Under the pieces are notes generated by a model that had not been told where the DNA came from, made no database searches, and was given only the letters and a program-made list of their open reading frames with translations. 64,000 nucleotides of DNA from an uncultured bacterium (GTDB lineage: Bacteria; Cyanobacteriota; Vampirovibrionia; Gastranaerophilales; Gastranaerophilaceae). Made by a program: the position numbers and the translations under genes. Each line of letters opens with the position of its first letter. The first letter of the stretch is position 1. The stretch spans positions 1 through 64,000 of the forward strand of contig CADAKY010000013.1 of assembly GCA_902788575.1 (NCBI GenBank), in the 5' to 3' direction. Positions 1-8,600 of this stretch are shown piece by piece.

Positions 1-90
1 GTGGGGTAATAAAAGATTTCACCCCTCACCCGCATTTGTACGGCTCCTCTGTCGCCTACAACTGCGCCCTCTCCCTCAAGGGGCGAGGTT
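1..90. repeat. Dispersed repeat A, first copy (90 bp)
   Basis: These 90 bases are identical to 2328-2417 in the same orientation. The unit is G/C-richer than its surroundings and ends in a CTCCCTCAAGGGGCGAGG core. Similar cores occur near 2060-2085 and at 6440-6460. It probably continues to the left of the window. No gene lies here; it is non-coding dispersed repeat sequence of unknown function. Confidence 0.85.
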
Positions 91-125
91 CCTAACACTT
101 CGATTTCGGGGTGGGGTAGTTTATA

Positions 126-145
126 GGTCGGGTTTCAACCCGACA
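126..145. other. Short perfect hairpin in the leading spacer
   Basis: GTCGGGT-TTCA-ACCCGAC forms a short perfect stem-loop. Related pieces (TAGGTTGGGTGAAACCCAGC) recur at about 7068-7087, so this is probably another small dispersed repeat. No T-run of terminator type follows. Confidence 0.5.
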
Positions 146-216
146 AAAACTTTTTTAAATAAAGCAATTTTGTAAATTTAGCACTTTTATTTTTCTTTGT
201 AGCCTTTTTTTTCTTG

Positions 217-267
217 TTACTTCTTTTTTTCCTTTTACCTCGCAAATAAAAGGAAGAAAAGAAGTAA
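217..267. repeat. Long hairpin with a CCTCGCAAA loop
   Basis: A 21-bp stem (217-237 with 247-267, one T-G wobble) encloses a 9-nt loop CCTCGCAAA. The same design, a long pyrimidine/purine stem with a 9-nt loop close to CCTCCGAAA, recurs at 8716-8770, 60543-60589 (loop in reverse orientation) and 60816-60860. There is no U-run, so it is not a simple terminator. Confidence 0.7.
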
Positions 268-370
268 GCATAAAATTAACAAAATTATTTTAATTGAAAA
301 AGTTATTGTTGAGTTTCACCCAACCTTCCTGTTATAAATAAATGCCAATATTATTGACTTTGAGCCCACA

Positions 371-388
371 ATTGTAAATTTTTGTAAC
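371..388 (-). promoter_or_regulatory. HLR1-type RpaB box, perfect match
   Basis: On the minus strand this reads GTTACAAA-AA-TTTACAAT, an exact match to the cyanobacterial HLR1 consensus (two (G/T)TTACA(T/A)(T/A) units spaced by 2). A third degenerate unit (TTAACAAA) lies just downstream at 392-399. The box ends 17 nt upstream of the -35 of the sigma-28 promoter that drives the gene at 477. The match is seen directly; binding by the RpaB-like protein encoded at 57703 is inference. Confidence 0.7.
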
Positions 389-405
389 AATTTTGTTAAA
401 AAAGC

Positions 406-432
406 TAAAGTTTTTCAAAAAAATGCCGATAT
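406..432 (+). promoter_or_regulatory. Sigma-28 (FliA-type) promoter
   Basis: TAAAGTTT (406-413), an 11-nt spacer, then GCCGATAT (425-432). This matches the FliA consensus TAAAGTTT-N11-GCCGATAA at all but the last base. The predicted start is near 439, giving a leader of about 38 nt to the ATG at 477. A FliA/WhiG-family sigma factor is encoded in the window at 29813. Confidence 0.8.
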
Positions 433-476
433 ACATGGCAAAGAACTAAATACAAAAGGAAAAGGAGAACTACATT

Positions 477-2051
477 ATGGGTATGTCAGCATCACAAGCA
501 AGGTTAATTGCTCTAACAGAAAGAATGAACGACATAGAGTATCAAGGTCAACAGATTAACCAACAAAGAACAACTTTGTCAAATCAGGTTAATGCGTTGT
601 ACAATTCATTATTAACAATGAGCGTTCCAACACCACCTTCAACAAGTGATTATACAAAGGTTGAATATTCAGGAAAACTTGGTGCTACAAACTTTACATT
701 AGGTAACGTAGTTCCTGCCGGCACTGAATATAATGTAGATATTAAATACAGTAAACCCGGTCACTTTGTTGAATCAGCAGGTTCTGCTCCTGTAGTAACA
801 ATTCCTAAAGAAATTTTTCTTGCAACAGTTGCTAATACACAAACAATACCGGATATAAAAGGTTATAAAAAAGAAAATCTTAAACAAGTAAATGAAGTTG
901 TAGATAATAATACAAGTTTGTTATGCCAAGTTACCGGCAAAGATGTTAAAAACGGAGAAGAATATTATATAGTAGATAAAAACGGTAATATGGAATATCA
1001 TAAACGTAGCGAGAGTGATGCTCCGCAAGATGATAAAGTGGTTTATGTAAAACGTAAAGCAGAAAATACAGAAGCAGAAGATGGTACAAAAACACCAAAA
1101 AATTATGAAATAGGTAAAGCATATAAATATGGCGGTGGAAATCCTGAAAAGATTGGTGAAGACGAAGATGCTGCGTATGGTAACTCTGTTCCTGCCGGTG
1201 CTGTAGCAAGTGATTATTTTGTTCTTGATGGCAGTGCCTATAAACAAGCAACAAATGATGACTTTGATGTAACAAGTGATGGTAAACTTAAATTCAGAGC
1301 ACGCGTAACTTATTTCAAAGAAACAAGTACAAATACAGAAGGAAGAACTACAAATAATCCAAGATATGATAAAGATAATCCGGAAGCAACGACTGTAAAA
1401 GGTGCATATGTGATGACCTTAGAAGATGCATTTGCTGAAGGCAGAATGAAATCTGATACATTGAAAGATTATAAAGAAGCTTTATTCAATGCACATCCGG
1501 AAATGGGTGAAAATGCTGACGAAGTTGCTGAAAAATTCTTTATATTCTATACAAATGAAGAAGGTTCTCAAGTTCCGCACTTTGTAGCAAAAGAAGATAT
1601 TCAAGTAAACTTAAAAAATTCACAAAACAGATCTTGGTGTGAATACGAAGATTACGTATCAAACGGAACTTATACATCAACAGTTGAAGAAAAAGGATGT
1701 AAACTAGAATTCAACTCAGACGGAAGAATTAGTAAAATATCAATTCCGATTTATGATGAAAACGGAGACATACAAACATATAAAACAGTTGAATTGGAAG
1801 CAAAAACCGTAACTGATGATTTGGCATACGAAGATGCGTATAACAATTATGAATACGAAAAACACTTATATGACAAAGAACAACAAAAAATTAATGCACA
1901 AACATCTATTGTTCAAGCAGAAGATAAGAAACTTGAACTTAAATTAACAAGACTTGATAACGAAAGAAACGCTGTAAATACAGAAATTGAAGCAGTTAAG
2001 AAAGTTGTAAACGACAACATTCAAAAATCATTCAAGACATTCAACGGCTAA
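477..2051 (+). CDS. Lineage-type coiled-coil protein with variable middle, sigma-28 controlled
   Basis: 524 residues, no signal peptide and no membrane segment. The first ~50 residues (starting MGMSASQARLIALTERMND) and the last ~70 (from about 455) are strongly helical and Gln/Asn/Lys-rich. The middle is beta/loop-rich and Asp/Asn/Lys-rich. Helical ends around a variable middle resemble the layout of flagellin, hook-associated and needle-type exported proteins, but I see no sequence identity to them. The start is fixed by AAAGGAG 461-467, 9 nt before ATG 477; a second ATG at 483 is possible. The sigma-28 promoter and perfect HLR1 box upstream suggest co-regulation with a motility or surface programme. 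It stands alone. Real gene: very likely; function unknown. Confidence 0.85.
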   Translation: MGMSASQARLIALTERMNDIEYQGQQINQQRTTLSNQVNALYNSLLTMSVPTPPSTSDYTKVEYSGKLGATNFTLGNVVPAGTEYNVDIKYSKPGHFVESAGSAPVVTIPKEIFLATVANTQTIPDIKGYKKENLKQVNEVVDNNTSLLCQVTGKDVKNGEEYYIVDKNGNMEYHKRSESDAPQDDKVVYVKRKAENTEAEDGTKTPKNYEIGKAYKYGGGNPEKIGEDEDAAYGNSVPAGAVASDYFVLDGSAYKQATNDDFDVTSDGKLKFRARVTYFKETSTNTEGRTTNNPRYDKDNPEATTVKGAYVMTLEDAFAEGRMKSDTLKDYKEALFNAHPEMGENADEVAEKFFIFYTNEEGSQVPHFVAKEDIQVNLKNSQNRSWCEYEDYVSNGTYTSTVEEKGCKLEFNSDGRISKISIPIYDENGDIQTYKTVELEAKTVTDDLAYEDAYNNYEYEKHLYDKEQQKINAQTSIVQAEDKKLELKLTRLDNERNAVNTEIEAVKKVVNDNIQKSFKTFNG

Positions 2052-2137
2052 AACCCGCTTCCCTCACCCCTTGAGGGCGAGGGATAGAATTTCAGGCTGA
2101 GCTAAGCGAAGCCTAGAAATTCAGGGTGTGGGGTTTA
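2051..2137. repeat. Repeat-derived stem-loop downstream of the first gene
   Basis: Contains the CCCTTGAGGGCGAGGG core seen in repeat A. It also holds a stem pairing GAATTTCAGGCT (2087-2098) with AGCCTAGAAATTC (2110-2122), one base bulged, framed by AAACCC and GGGTTT ends. It looks like an inserted hairpin repeat rather than the terminator, which lies further on. Confidence 0.55.
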
Positions 2138-2191
2138 TACCTAAGATAAATTTTCACTCCCTAAAATGGAGACTATAGTCGAAAGACACTT

Positions 2192-2221
2192 CGAGAGCCC
2201 CGATGAGGGGCTCTCGTTTTT
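2192..2221 (+). terminator. Rho-independent terminator
   Basis: A perfect 10-bp stem CGAGAGCCCC / GGGGCTCTCG (2192-2201 with 2207-2216), a 5-nt loop and five T. It is the first strong terminator after the gene ending at 2051. Confidence 0.85.
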
Positions 2222-2251
2222 GGGGGTAAATCATCCCCCGTGGAGAGGGTT

Positions 2252-2339
2252 CTCCCCTTGAGACTCTGCCGAAAAAAACGATTGAGTATCGTTTTTTGAG
2301 AGGTTAGGCGAAATCTCTGATTTCGGGGTGGGGTAATAA
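2252..2339. repeat. Dispersed repeat A hairpin section (inverted copy at 8784-8871)
   Basis: These 88 bases recur as the reverse complement at 8784-8871 with a single mismatch. The centre is a perfect stem AAAAAACGAT-TGAGT-ATCGTTTTTT framed by CTCTGCCG and TGAGAGG (2264-2302). The frame CTCTGCCGAA...TGAGAGG is also found, with a different stem inside, within the broken tRNA-Ile copy at 24914-24961. A mobile or scattered hairpin element is the best description. Confidence 0.75.
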
Positions 2340-2417
2340 AAGATTTCACCCCTCACCCGCATTTGTACGGCTCCTCTGTCGCCTACAACTGCGCCCTCTC
2401 CCTCAAGGGGCGAGGTT
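2328..2417. repeat. Dispersed repeat A, second copy
   Basis: Identical to 1-90. Together with 2252-2339 it shows that the full unit is at least ~165 bp. The rest of the spacer up to 2551 holds the weakly marked promoter region of topA and nothing else I can name. Confidence 0.85.
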
Positions 2418-2551
2418 GGGTGGGGTTGAACAAGTGAACAGGTGAACGGGTGAATTTTTTATTTTTGACATTTTTATGTAGACTGTATTAAGCTTTTGTG
2501 ATAGGTTATATATAATTGTTAAATTTGGACGGGGGAATTTTATAAACAGAT

Positions 2552-4867
2552 ATGACAGCAGCTGTTTCAGAAAAAAAAGAGACAAAATCAAAAAAAGAAA
2601 AAGTATTGGTAATAGTTGAGTCTCCTGCAAAATCAAAAACTATAAAGAAGATTCTCGGTGACGGATATCAGATAGAGGCAAGTTTTGGGCATGTGAGAAA
2701 TCTTCCTGACAATGTTTTGGGATTTGATGTGCATAACGACTTTAAACCGACTTATGTTATTATTCCCGAAAAAAAGAAGGTTGTTACTAAACTAAGCGAG
2801 CTTGCAAAACGTTCTGACCGTGTTCTTTTGGCATCAGACCCTGATAGAGAAGGAGAAGCTATCGCATGGCATGTCAGAGAACTCTTGCCGGTAGGAGATG
2901 ACAAAGTTCAGCGAATTGAGTTTAACGAAATTACTCCAAAGGCTGTAAAATACGCTGTTGCACATTCGCGTGAAATTGATATGGACAAAGTAAAAGCACA
3001 GCAAACAAGGCAAATTTTAGACAAGCTTGTAGGTTATAAACTTTCGCCGGTTCTTTGGAAGCAGTTAGGTAATTATCACCTTTCAGCCGGCAGGGTTCAA
3101 TCTGTTGCGCTCAGAATGATTTGCGAAAGAGAAGAAGAAATTGAAGCTTTTGTTCCTAAAGAATACTGGTCTGTTCATACAATTATGGATAAAGACGGAA
3201 AGTTATTTGAGGCGGAAGTTAATAAATACAAAGGCAAAAAGTTTGATATTAATAATGAAGAAGAAGCAAATAAGATTAAAGAATTTCTTCTGAACTCATC
3301 AACAGAATTTAAAGTTGAAAAGGTTACTAAAAAAGAAACAAAACGCAAGCCGACTGCACCGTTTATAACTTCAACTCTTCAAAGAGCCGCCAGCTCAAAA
3401 CTTGGTTTTGGCGTTCAAAAGACAATGCAGGTTGCGCAAAAGCTATATGAAGGTATGGAAATCGACGGAACCCCTGTCGGGCTTATTACTTATATGAGAA
3501 CAGACAGTGTCCGTATATCAGACGATGCGCATCAGATGGCAAAAGATTTTATTTTGGATAATTACGGAAAAGAATATTATCCGGAGAAAACAAATGTTTA
3601 TGTAAAAGGGAAACAAAATGTTCAGGATGCGCACGAAGCAATCAGACCTTCTTATCCCGAAAGAACTCCTGAGAGTCTGAAACCATATTTGCAGCCTGAT
3701 CAATATAAGTTGTATAAGCTTATTTGGGAAAAATTTATGTCTTCACAAATGGCTCCGGCAACTATTGCAAACAAAACGATTGATATTTCGGCAGGAGATT
3801 ATAATCTGAAAGCCGGAACAAGCAAAGTTATGTTTGACGGTTTCTTAAAGCTTTATAATGATGCTGAAGAAGATGAGCAAGAAGCGGAAGCAAAGATTCC
3901 TGATTTGAACGAAGGTGACAAAGTTAAGTGCAAAGAAGTTACTCCAAAACAGCACTTTACTCAGCCGCCGCCAAGATATAATGAAGCATCTTTAGTCAAG
4001 GCTCTTGAAGAACACGGAATCGGAAGACCTTCTACTTACGCTACTATTATTACCGTAATTCAAACCAGAAAGTATGTTGAAAAGAAAGACAAGGCTCTTA
4101 TTCCGACACTTTTGGGAAGGACTGTTTGCAAACAGCTTGTAAGCCAGTTCTCAAATATTATGGATTACAAATTTACAGCCGGCATGGAGGAAAAACTTGA
4201 CCTTATTGCCGAAAAAAAGGCAGTTTGGAATATAGTATTAAAAGAATTTTATACTCCGTTTATGGAGGTTGTTTCTTCCGTAATGAAGGACGCAAAAAAA
4301 GTTACGATTGAAAGCGACAAAAAATGCCCGAAATGCGGAAAGGTTATGCTTGTAAAAACAAGCCGTTTCGGAACCCAGTTTCTTGGCTGTTCCGGCTATC
4401 CTGAGTGTAAAACAATTATTTCTATAAATAACCTTACAGATTTAGACAGCATTAATGACGAAAATGAAACGGCTGTTGTAGATGAAAAATGTGAAAAATG
4501 TAAGGGTGATATGGTTATAAAAACCGGTCCTTACGGGAAATACTATGAATGCAAGGAATGCGGAAACCGAAAACGGTATGTACGTTCAACCGGTGTAACT
4601 TGCCCCAAGTGCGGTGAGGGTACCATTATAGAAAAGAAATCAAAACACGGTAAAATTTTCTTTGGATGTAATCGCTATCCTGATTGCTCGTATGCATTGT
4701 GGGATGAGCCGACAGGAAATAAATGTCCTGAATGCGGAGAGCTGCTTTTGAAAAAACAGACTAAAAACGGATTATTTGAGGTTTGTTCAAACAGAACCTG
4801 TTCTTACAGAAAACAGCTCGAAAATTCGCAAAATGAAACTCAAAATACCGAACAACAAGAAAATTAA
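2552..4867 (+). CDS. topA: DNA topoisomerase I
   Basis: 771 residues, type IA topoisomerase that relaxes negative supercoils through a tyrosine-linked nick. An N-terminal Toprim domain is visible: VLVIVESPAKSKT from residue 18 and DPDREGEAIAWH near 95-106. The active-site tyrosine is Y314 in ITYMRTDSVRIS. The C-terminus carries four Cys4 zinc ribbons (CPKCGKVM, CEKCKGDM, CPKCGEGT, CPECGELL, each followed by its second Cys pair), more than the minimal enzyme. The first ~17 residues are Lys/Glu-rich and look non-catalytic. The Shine-Dalgarno (GGGGGAA about 15 nt upstream) is weak. No partner gene follows closely. Confidence 0.97.
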   Translation: MTAAVSEKKETKSKKEKVLVIVESPAKSKTIKKILGDGYQIEASFGHVRNLPDNVLGFDVHNDFKPTYVIIPEKKKVVTKLSELAKRSDRVLLASDPDREGEAIAWHVRELLPVGDDKVQRIEFNEITPKAVKYAVAHSREIDMDKVKAQQTRQILDKLVGYKLSPVLWKQLGNYHLSAGRVQSVALRMICEREEEIEAFVPKEYWSVHTIMDKDGKLFEAEVNKYKGKKFDINNEEEANKIKEFLLNSSTEFKVEKVTKKETKRKPTAPFITSTLQRAASSKLGFGVQKTMQVAQKLYEGMEIDGTPVGLITYMRTDSVRISDDAHQMAKDFILDNYGKEYYPEKTNVYVKGKQNVQDAHEAIRPSYPERTPESLKPYLQPDQYKLYKLIWEKFMSSQMAPATIANKTIDISAGDYNLKAGTSKVMFDGFLKLYNDAEEDEQEAEAKIPDLNEGDKVKCKEVTPKQHFTQPPPRYNEASLVKALEEHGIGRPSTYATIITVIQTRKYVEKKDKALIPTLLGRTVCKQLVSQFSNIMDYKFTAGMEEKLDLIAEKKAVWNIVLKEFYTPFMEVVSSVMKDAKKVTIESDKKCPKCGKVMLVKTSRFGTQFLGCSGYPECKTIISINNLTDLDSINDENETAVVDEKCEKCKGDMVIKTGPYGKYYECKECGNRKRYVRSTGVTCPKCGEGTIIEKKSKHGKIFFGCNRYPDCSYALWDEPTGNKCPECGELLLKKQTKNGLFEVCSNRTCSYRKQLENSQNETQNTEQQEN

Positions 4868-4875
4868 TGATTTAA

Positions 4876-4891
4876 TGTAACAATTTTGTAA
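4876..4891 (-). promoter_or_regulatory. HLR1-like direct repeat
   Basis: TGTAA-N6-TGTAA on the plus strand, that is TTACA twice at an 11-nt period on the minus strand. This is one base longer than canonical HLR1. It lies about -70 to -55 from the predicted start of the 4979 gene. Same family as the perfect boxes at 371 and 60969, but degenerate. Confidence 0.4.
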
Positions 4892-4910
4892 TAATTAGCC
4901 TTTAATCAGG

Positions 4911-4939
4911 CAATTTTTTGTGTTCACGTGTTTTATATA
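4911..4939 (+). promoter_or_regulatory. CAATTT-N17-TATATA promoter
   Basis: CAATTT (4911-4916), 17 nt, TATATA (4934-4939), about 40 nt before ATG 4979. The same architecture precedes genes at 23661, 35555 and 44261. Confidence 0.55.
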
Positions 4940-4978
4940 GTTGTGAAAGTAAAATAAAAAAAGAAAGTGTAGGTTAAA

Positions 4979-5545
4979 ATGGCAGAAATACAAAGCATCG
5001 GTGCAGCAGATTATGCAATTCCGGTTCAACAACAGAATCAATATGAAACAGAAATTCCGTCTGAAGAAACAACTCCAATGGTTTATGACCCTGAGGCTGA
5101 AGAAAAGAAAAGCGCTGCTTCAAAAATGCTGGGATTAACTTTATTAGGTGTTGCTCTTGTTGGCGGCGGACTTTTGGCAGGACATGCTTGGGGCAAGGCA
5201 GGTAAAACTATTGCTAAAGAAACTCAGGAAGAATTAGTAAATACTTTGAAAGAAAATAACGAAACATTGAAGGCCGCTCTTAATGAAGCAAAAGATTTAA
5301 TAGCAGAAACAAAAGAATCTGCGATTGCTCTTGCAGAAGAAGCAAAAAATGTTACGGATAATACTTTTGGCGGATTCAAATATGGTAAAGATTTTGCCGG
5401 AAAAGTTAAAAGCAAAGTAAATACTATAAAGACCAAATCGGAAGAAATGATTATTAAATCTGAAGAAGCTATTAAAAAAGCGGAAGAATCTGTTCAGGAA
5501 AAAGCGGAAGAAGTTGTTGAAGCTGCTGAAGAAGCAGTAGCATAG
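4979..5545 (+). CDS. Membrane-anchored Ala/Glu/Lys coiled-coil protein
   Basis: 188 residues. A soluble Gln/Glu-rich N-terminus of ~42 residues is followed by one hydrophobic, Gly-rich segment (about 48-68). The rest is a long amphipathic helix rich in Ala, Glu and Lys (apolipoprotein- or LEA-like periodicity), ending in a run of EEA-type repeats. Not recognised as a named family; a role at the envelope is plausible from the single membrane segment. It is transcribed alone between topA and a bidirectional terminator, behind an HLR1-like box. ATG 4979 is the only start that keeps the N-terminal region and has an A-rich leader. Confidence 0.75.
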   Translation: MAEIQSIGAADYAIPVQQQNQYETEIPSEETTPMVYDPEAEEKKSAASKMLGLTLLGVALVGGGLLAGHAWGKAGKTIAKETQEELVNTLKENNETLKAALNEAKDLIAETKESAIALAEEAKNVTDNTFGGFKYGKDFAGKVKSKVNTIKTKSEEMIIKSEEAIKKAEESVQEKAEEVVEAAEEAVA

Positions 5546-5573
5546 TATTTTTAATAAAATAAAATATAAGAAT

Positions 5574-5599
5574 GAGACGTGTCAATGCGTCTCTTTTTT
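5574..5599. terminator. Terminator between convergent genes
   Basis: GAGACG-N8-CGTCTC followed by six T on the plus strand. The A-tract on the left gives weaker termination for nadK coming from the other side. Confidence 0.75.
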
Positions 5600-5603
5600 A
5601 TAT

Positions 5604-6374
5604 TTAACCCTCCGGTGAAATTCCCCAGTGGAGTTTATTTCTAAGAACGTTATAAAAGTTGTTATTCATAAAAGCGAGTTTTGCTTTTGTTTCGCAAGCC
5701 TTAATATCAATCTGTTTGATACATTCTTTTGTGTCATAACCGTCAGCAGATACAGATAACGGTCGGTCACCGGTTTTAACGGTTATTTTTTCGGAAGATG
5801 GAATGACAAGCGGTCTTGCATTAAGTGTATGCGGGCAAATAGGAACTATTACAATTGAATCCAAAGTCGGATATAATACAGGCCCTCCGGCTGACAAACC
5901 GTATGCCGTTGAACCTGTCGGAGTTGATATAATAAGACCGTCTGCGATATAGTCACATACGAATTTTCCGTTTATTTCAAGAAAAAACTTTGATGTGCGT
6001 GAAGCGGAACACCCTTTTATTACAAAATCGTTAAGCGCTGTATATCCGTTAGCTTCAAGCATAAGACGTTCTTCTGTTGAATAATTACCGCTTAGAATGT
6101 TTTCTATAATGCAGTCATACTCATTAACACCGGCTTGAGACAAGAACCCGAGTCTGCCAAGGTTTATACCTAAAACCGGAACATTATAGAATCTTGCCGC
6201 TTTCAGTAAAGTTCCGTCACCGCCGATTACCAGAGTAATATCACCAAAATGCTCCATATTATCAAGCTCAAAGGATTTGAATTCAACTTTTTTATTAGTA
6301 AGAGTTGATTCAATTGTATTCAAAGCATTTTGATAGTCAGATATTAGTTTATTGTATACTACATTTATTTTCAT
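5604..6374 (-). CDS. nadK: NAD kinase
   Basis: 256 residues. Phosphorylates NAD+ to NADP+, the only route to NADP. GGDGTLLKAAR lies near residues 51-61 and the NAD-binding PTGSTAYGLSAGGP near 150-165, both family hallmarks. Somewhat shorter than the usual 270-300, lacking only extra C-terminal length. The start MKINVVYNKL is the first in-frame ATG. Convergent with the gene at 4979 and divergent from the nuclease-domain gene at 6477. Confidence 0.96.
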   Translation of the reverse strand: MKINVVYNKLISDYQNALNTIESTLTNKKVEFKSFELDNMEHFGDITLVIGGDGTLLKAARFYNVPVLGINLGRLGFLSQAGVNEYDCIIENILSGNYSTEERLMLEANGYTALNDFVIKGCSASRTSKFFLEINGKFVCDYIADGLIISTPTGSTAYGLSAGGPVLYPTLDSIVIVPICPHTLNARPLVIPSSEKITVKTGDRPLSVSADGYDTKECIKQIDIKACETKAKLAFMNNNFYNVLRNKLHWGISPEG

Positions 6375-6476
6375 ACGGTTGATTATAGCATAGAAATTGA
6401 TTTTATGATAATATTAGCAATGTGTGAGGTACTCCTCACTCTCTCCCTCAAGGGGCAAGGTAGAAAGGTTTATAAT

Positions 6477-6986
6477 ATGATTGAAATGAAGGTAATGGGT
6501 ATAGCACTTGATGTGAGAACAAATTCACCGATTGTTGTACTTCATGATTTAGATAACAGAAAAGCACTCCCGATTTGGATAGGTTCAGCAGAAGCCAGTG
6601 CAATAATAAGATGTATTGAAGGACTTGTTGTTGCCCGCCCTATGACACACGATTTAATTGCAAACCTGATTGAAAAAGTCGGATATAATTTAGATAAAAT
6701 AGAAATTAACGATGTTGAAAAAGAAACGTACTATGCAACCTTATTTTTGTCTAAAGACGGAGAAACAATAGAAATTGATGCTCGTCCGAGTGATGCAATT
6801 GCTGTTGCAATGAGATGTGACGCGCCAATTTTTGTTACGGCAAACGTTCTTATGAATGGTTCTGTCTCTACAGATACTGCAAAAGATGAAGAGGAAGCAC
6901 AGGAGTTTAAGGACTTTATACAAAATATCAAGCCGTCTGATTTTGAAAAACTTATGAAGGGTAAACACGAAGAATCCGACCAATAG
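6477..6986 (+). CDS. Bifunctional nuclease domain (DUF151) protein
   Basis: 169 residues. The first ~135 match the DUF151/BFN family: VVLHDLDNRKALPIWIGSAEA near 20-40 and IDARPSDAIAVAMRCDAPIFV near 95-120. Members are proposed to act as DNase/RNase or in UVR-linked stress; the cellular role here is unproven. The C-terminal 30 residues are acidic/Lys-rich. I place the start at ATG 6477 (AGAAAGG 8 nt upstream) rather than upstream at 6405, because the extra 24 residues would be encoded by a repeat-A type CTCCCTCAAGGGGCAAGG element at 6443-6460. Confidence 0.9.
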   Translation: MIEMKVMGIALDVRTNSPIVVLHDLDNRKALPIWIGSAEASAIIRCIEGLVVARPMTHDLIANLIEKVGYNLDKIEINDVEKETYYATLFLSKDGETIEIDARPSDAIAVAMRCDAPIFVTANVLMNGSVSTDTAKDEEEAQEFKDFIQNIKPSDFEKLMKGKHEESDQ

Positions 6987-6988
6987 GC

Positions 6989-6997
6989 GGGGGGGGG
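6989..6997. repeat. Run of nine G after the nuclease-domain gene
   Basis: A homopolymer of nine G starts just after the stop codon. It is extremely unusual in this AT-rich sequence and a likely slippage site. It is outside coding sequence. Confidence 0.8.
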
Positions 6998-7146
6998 TAA
7001 ATTAAGGATATCCTGTTTCTGGTGAAAATTTAAACTAAATAGAGAAAATAGGGGGAATTTGAAAAAGTAGGTTGGGTGAAACCCAGCAAAATACAGAAAA
7101 ATATGTAGGTTGGGCATACTTGTCAAACAAAAGCAAGAGGGAATGT

Positions 7147-8316
7147 ATGAATATAAACACAAATTATGACAATTTAGAGCAGAGTTATCTTTTTTCAACT
7201 ATTGCAAAAAAGGTTAATGAATATATTAAAAACAATCCTGATAAAAAAGTTATAAGGCTTGGTATCGGAGACGTTACACTTCCGCTTTGCAAAGCGGTAA
7301 CGGAAGCTCTTCATAAAGCAGTTGATGAAATGGGCGTTCAATCTACTTTTAGAGGATACGGACCTGAACAGGGGTATGATTTCTTAAGAACTGCAGTTCA
7401 GGGATATTATAAAAAGCATAATGTAGAACTTGAACTTGATGAAATCTTTATTTCTGATGGCGCAAAGAGTGATTTGGGGAATATTTTGGATTTATTCGGA
7501 GCCGATAATTCTGTTTTAGTTCCTGACCCTGTGTATCCGGTTTATGTTGATACTAATATTATGGCAGGCAGGAAAGTACAATTTATCGATGCAAACGGTG
7601 ACAATGAATTTCTCCCTCTGCCCGATAAATCGGTAAAGGCGGACATTATTTATATTTGTTCACCGAATAATCCGACAGGAGCTGTTTATAATAAAGAACA
7701 ATTAAAAGAGTGGGTTGATTATGCGCTTTCTAACAAGGCAATAATTCTTTTTGATTCGGCTTATGAGTGTTTTATTTCAGACGAGAATCTCCCGCGCTCA
7801 ATTTATGAAATTGAGGGTGCAAAAGACTGTGCAATAGAATTTTGTTCACTTTCCAAAACGGCAGGATTCACCGGAACAAGATGCGGATATACAATTGTTC
7901 CGAAGAATTTGGGTAAACTGAATAAAATGTGGGTCAGAAGACAGACAACCAAATTTAACGGAGTTCCTTATATAGTTCAGCGCGGGGCAGAAGCTGTATT
8001 TACTGAAGAAGGACAGAAAGAGATTGCTGAAAACATAAATTATTATAAAGAGAATGCAAAACTTATTTCTGAAACACTCAAAGAATGCGGTATTTGGCAT
8101 GTCGGCGGAAAACATTCCCCGTATATTTGGCTTAAATGTCCGAATAATATGAAATCATGGGCGTTTTTTGATTATTTGTTAGATAATGCACAAATTGTCG
8201 GTACTCCTGGGGCAGGGTTCGGCAAAAACGGTGAAGGTTATTTCCGCTTAACCTCATTCGGTTCAAAAGAGAATACTGCAGAAGCTATGGAAAGATTCAA
8301 GGAATTATTTAAATAA
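7147..8316 (+). CDS. dapL: LL-diaminopimelate aminotransferase
   Basis: 389 residues, fold-type I PLP enzyme. Converts tetrahydrodipicolinate directly to LL-diaminopimelate for lysine and peptidoglycan, the route used by cyanobacteria, plants and chlamydiae. PLP lysine lies in CSLSKTAGFTGTRCGY; FRGYGPEQGYDFLR and CSPNNPTGAVY are family signatures. Start ATG 7147 follows AAGAGGGA; the open frame to 7072 includes a TAGGTTGGGTGAAACCCAGC repeat and is unlikely to be translated. No other dap gene is adjacent. Confidence 0.93.
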   Translation: MNINTNYDNLEQSYLFSTIAKKVNEYIKNNPDKKVIRLGIGDVTLPLCKAVTEALHKAVDEMGVQSTFRGYGPEQGYDFLRTAVQGYYKKHNVELELDEIFISDGAKSDLGNILDLFGADNSVLVPDPVYPVYVDTNIMAGRKVQFIDANGDNEFLPLPDKSVKADIIYICSPNNPTGAVYNKEQLKEWVDYALSNKAIILFDSAYECFISDENLPRSIYEIEGAKDCAIEFCSLSKTAGFTGTRCGYTIVPKNLGKLNKMWVRRQTTKFNGVPYIVQRGAEAVFTEEGQKEIAENINYYKENAKLISETLKECGIWHVGGKHSPYIWLKCPNNMKSWAFFDYLLDNAQIVGTPGAGFGKNGEGYFRLTSFGSKENTAEAMERFKELFK

Positions 8317-8357
8317 GCATAAAATAAAATTAGGGAACTATATATAAATTAAGAATT

Positions 8358-8406
8358 TCTCAAACAAACTGTCCTCTGCCAACGGCAGAGGACAGTTTAT
8401 TTGAGA
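8358..8406. repeat. 23-bp stem, 3-nt loop hairpin
   Basis: 8358-8380 pairs with 8384-8406 with one mismatch around an AAC loop. Very stable, but no T-run follows, so it may act as an mRNA-end stabiliser for dapL or be a mobile hairpin. It abuts the direct repeat starting at 8401. Confidence 0.75.
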
Positions 8407-8480
8407 GGGAATAATTATTTAAGCCTTGAAACTCAGAAAATCAGGAGAGGGAAAAAGTGTTAAAATTCAATAATAAAGCG
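8401..8480. repeat. 80-bp direct repeat, left copy
   Basis: Repeated at 8979-9058 with two mismatches, enclosing 8481-8978. Contains an AT-rich core and GGAGAGGGAAAAAGTG. Could mark the ends of an inserted segment. Confidence 0.85.
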
Positions 8481-8600
8481 CAATCTGACTAAAATAATAT
8501 AAATAATCAACCCCTCACCGCATTCGTAGTTTTCAGTCTTACGCCCTCAAACACGACTGCTCCTCTCCCGCTGGCTGAGGGGGCTCATTTTTTTTGACAT

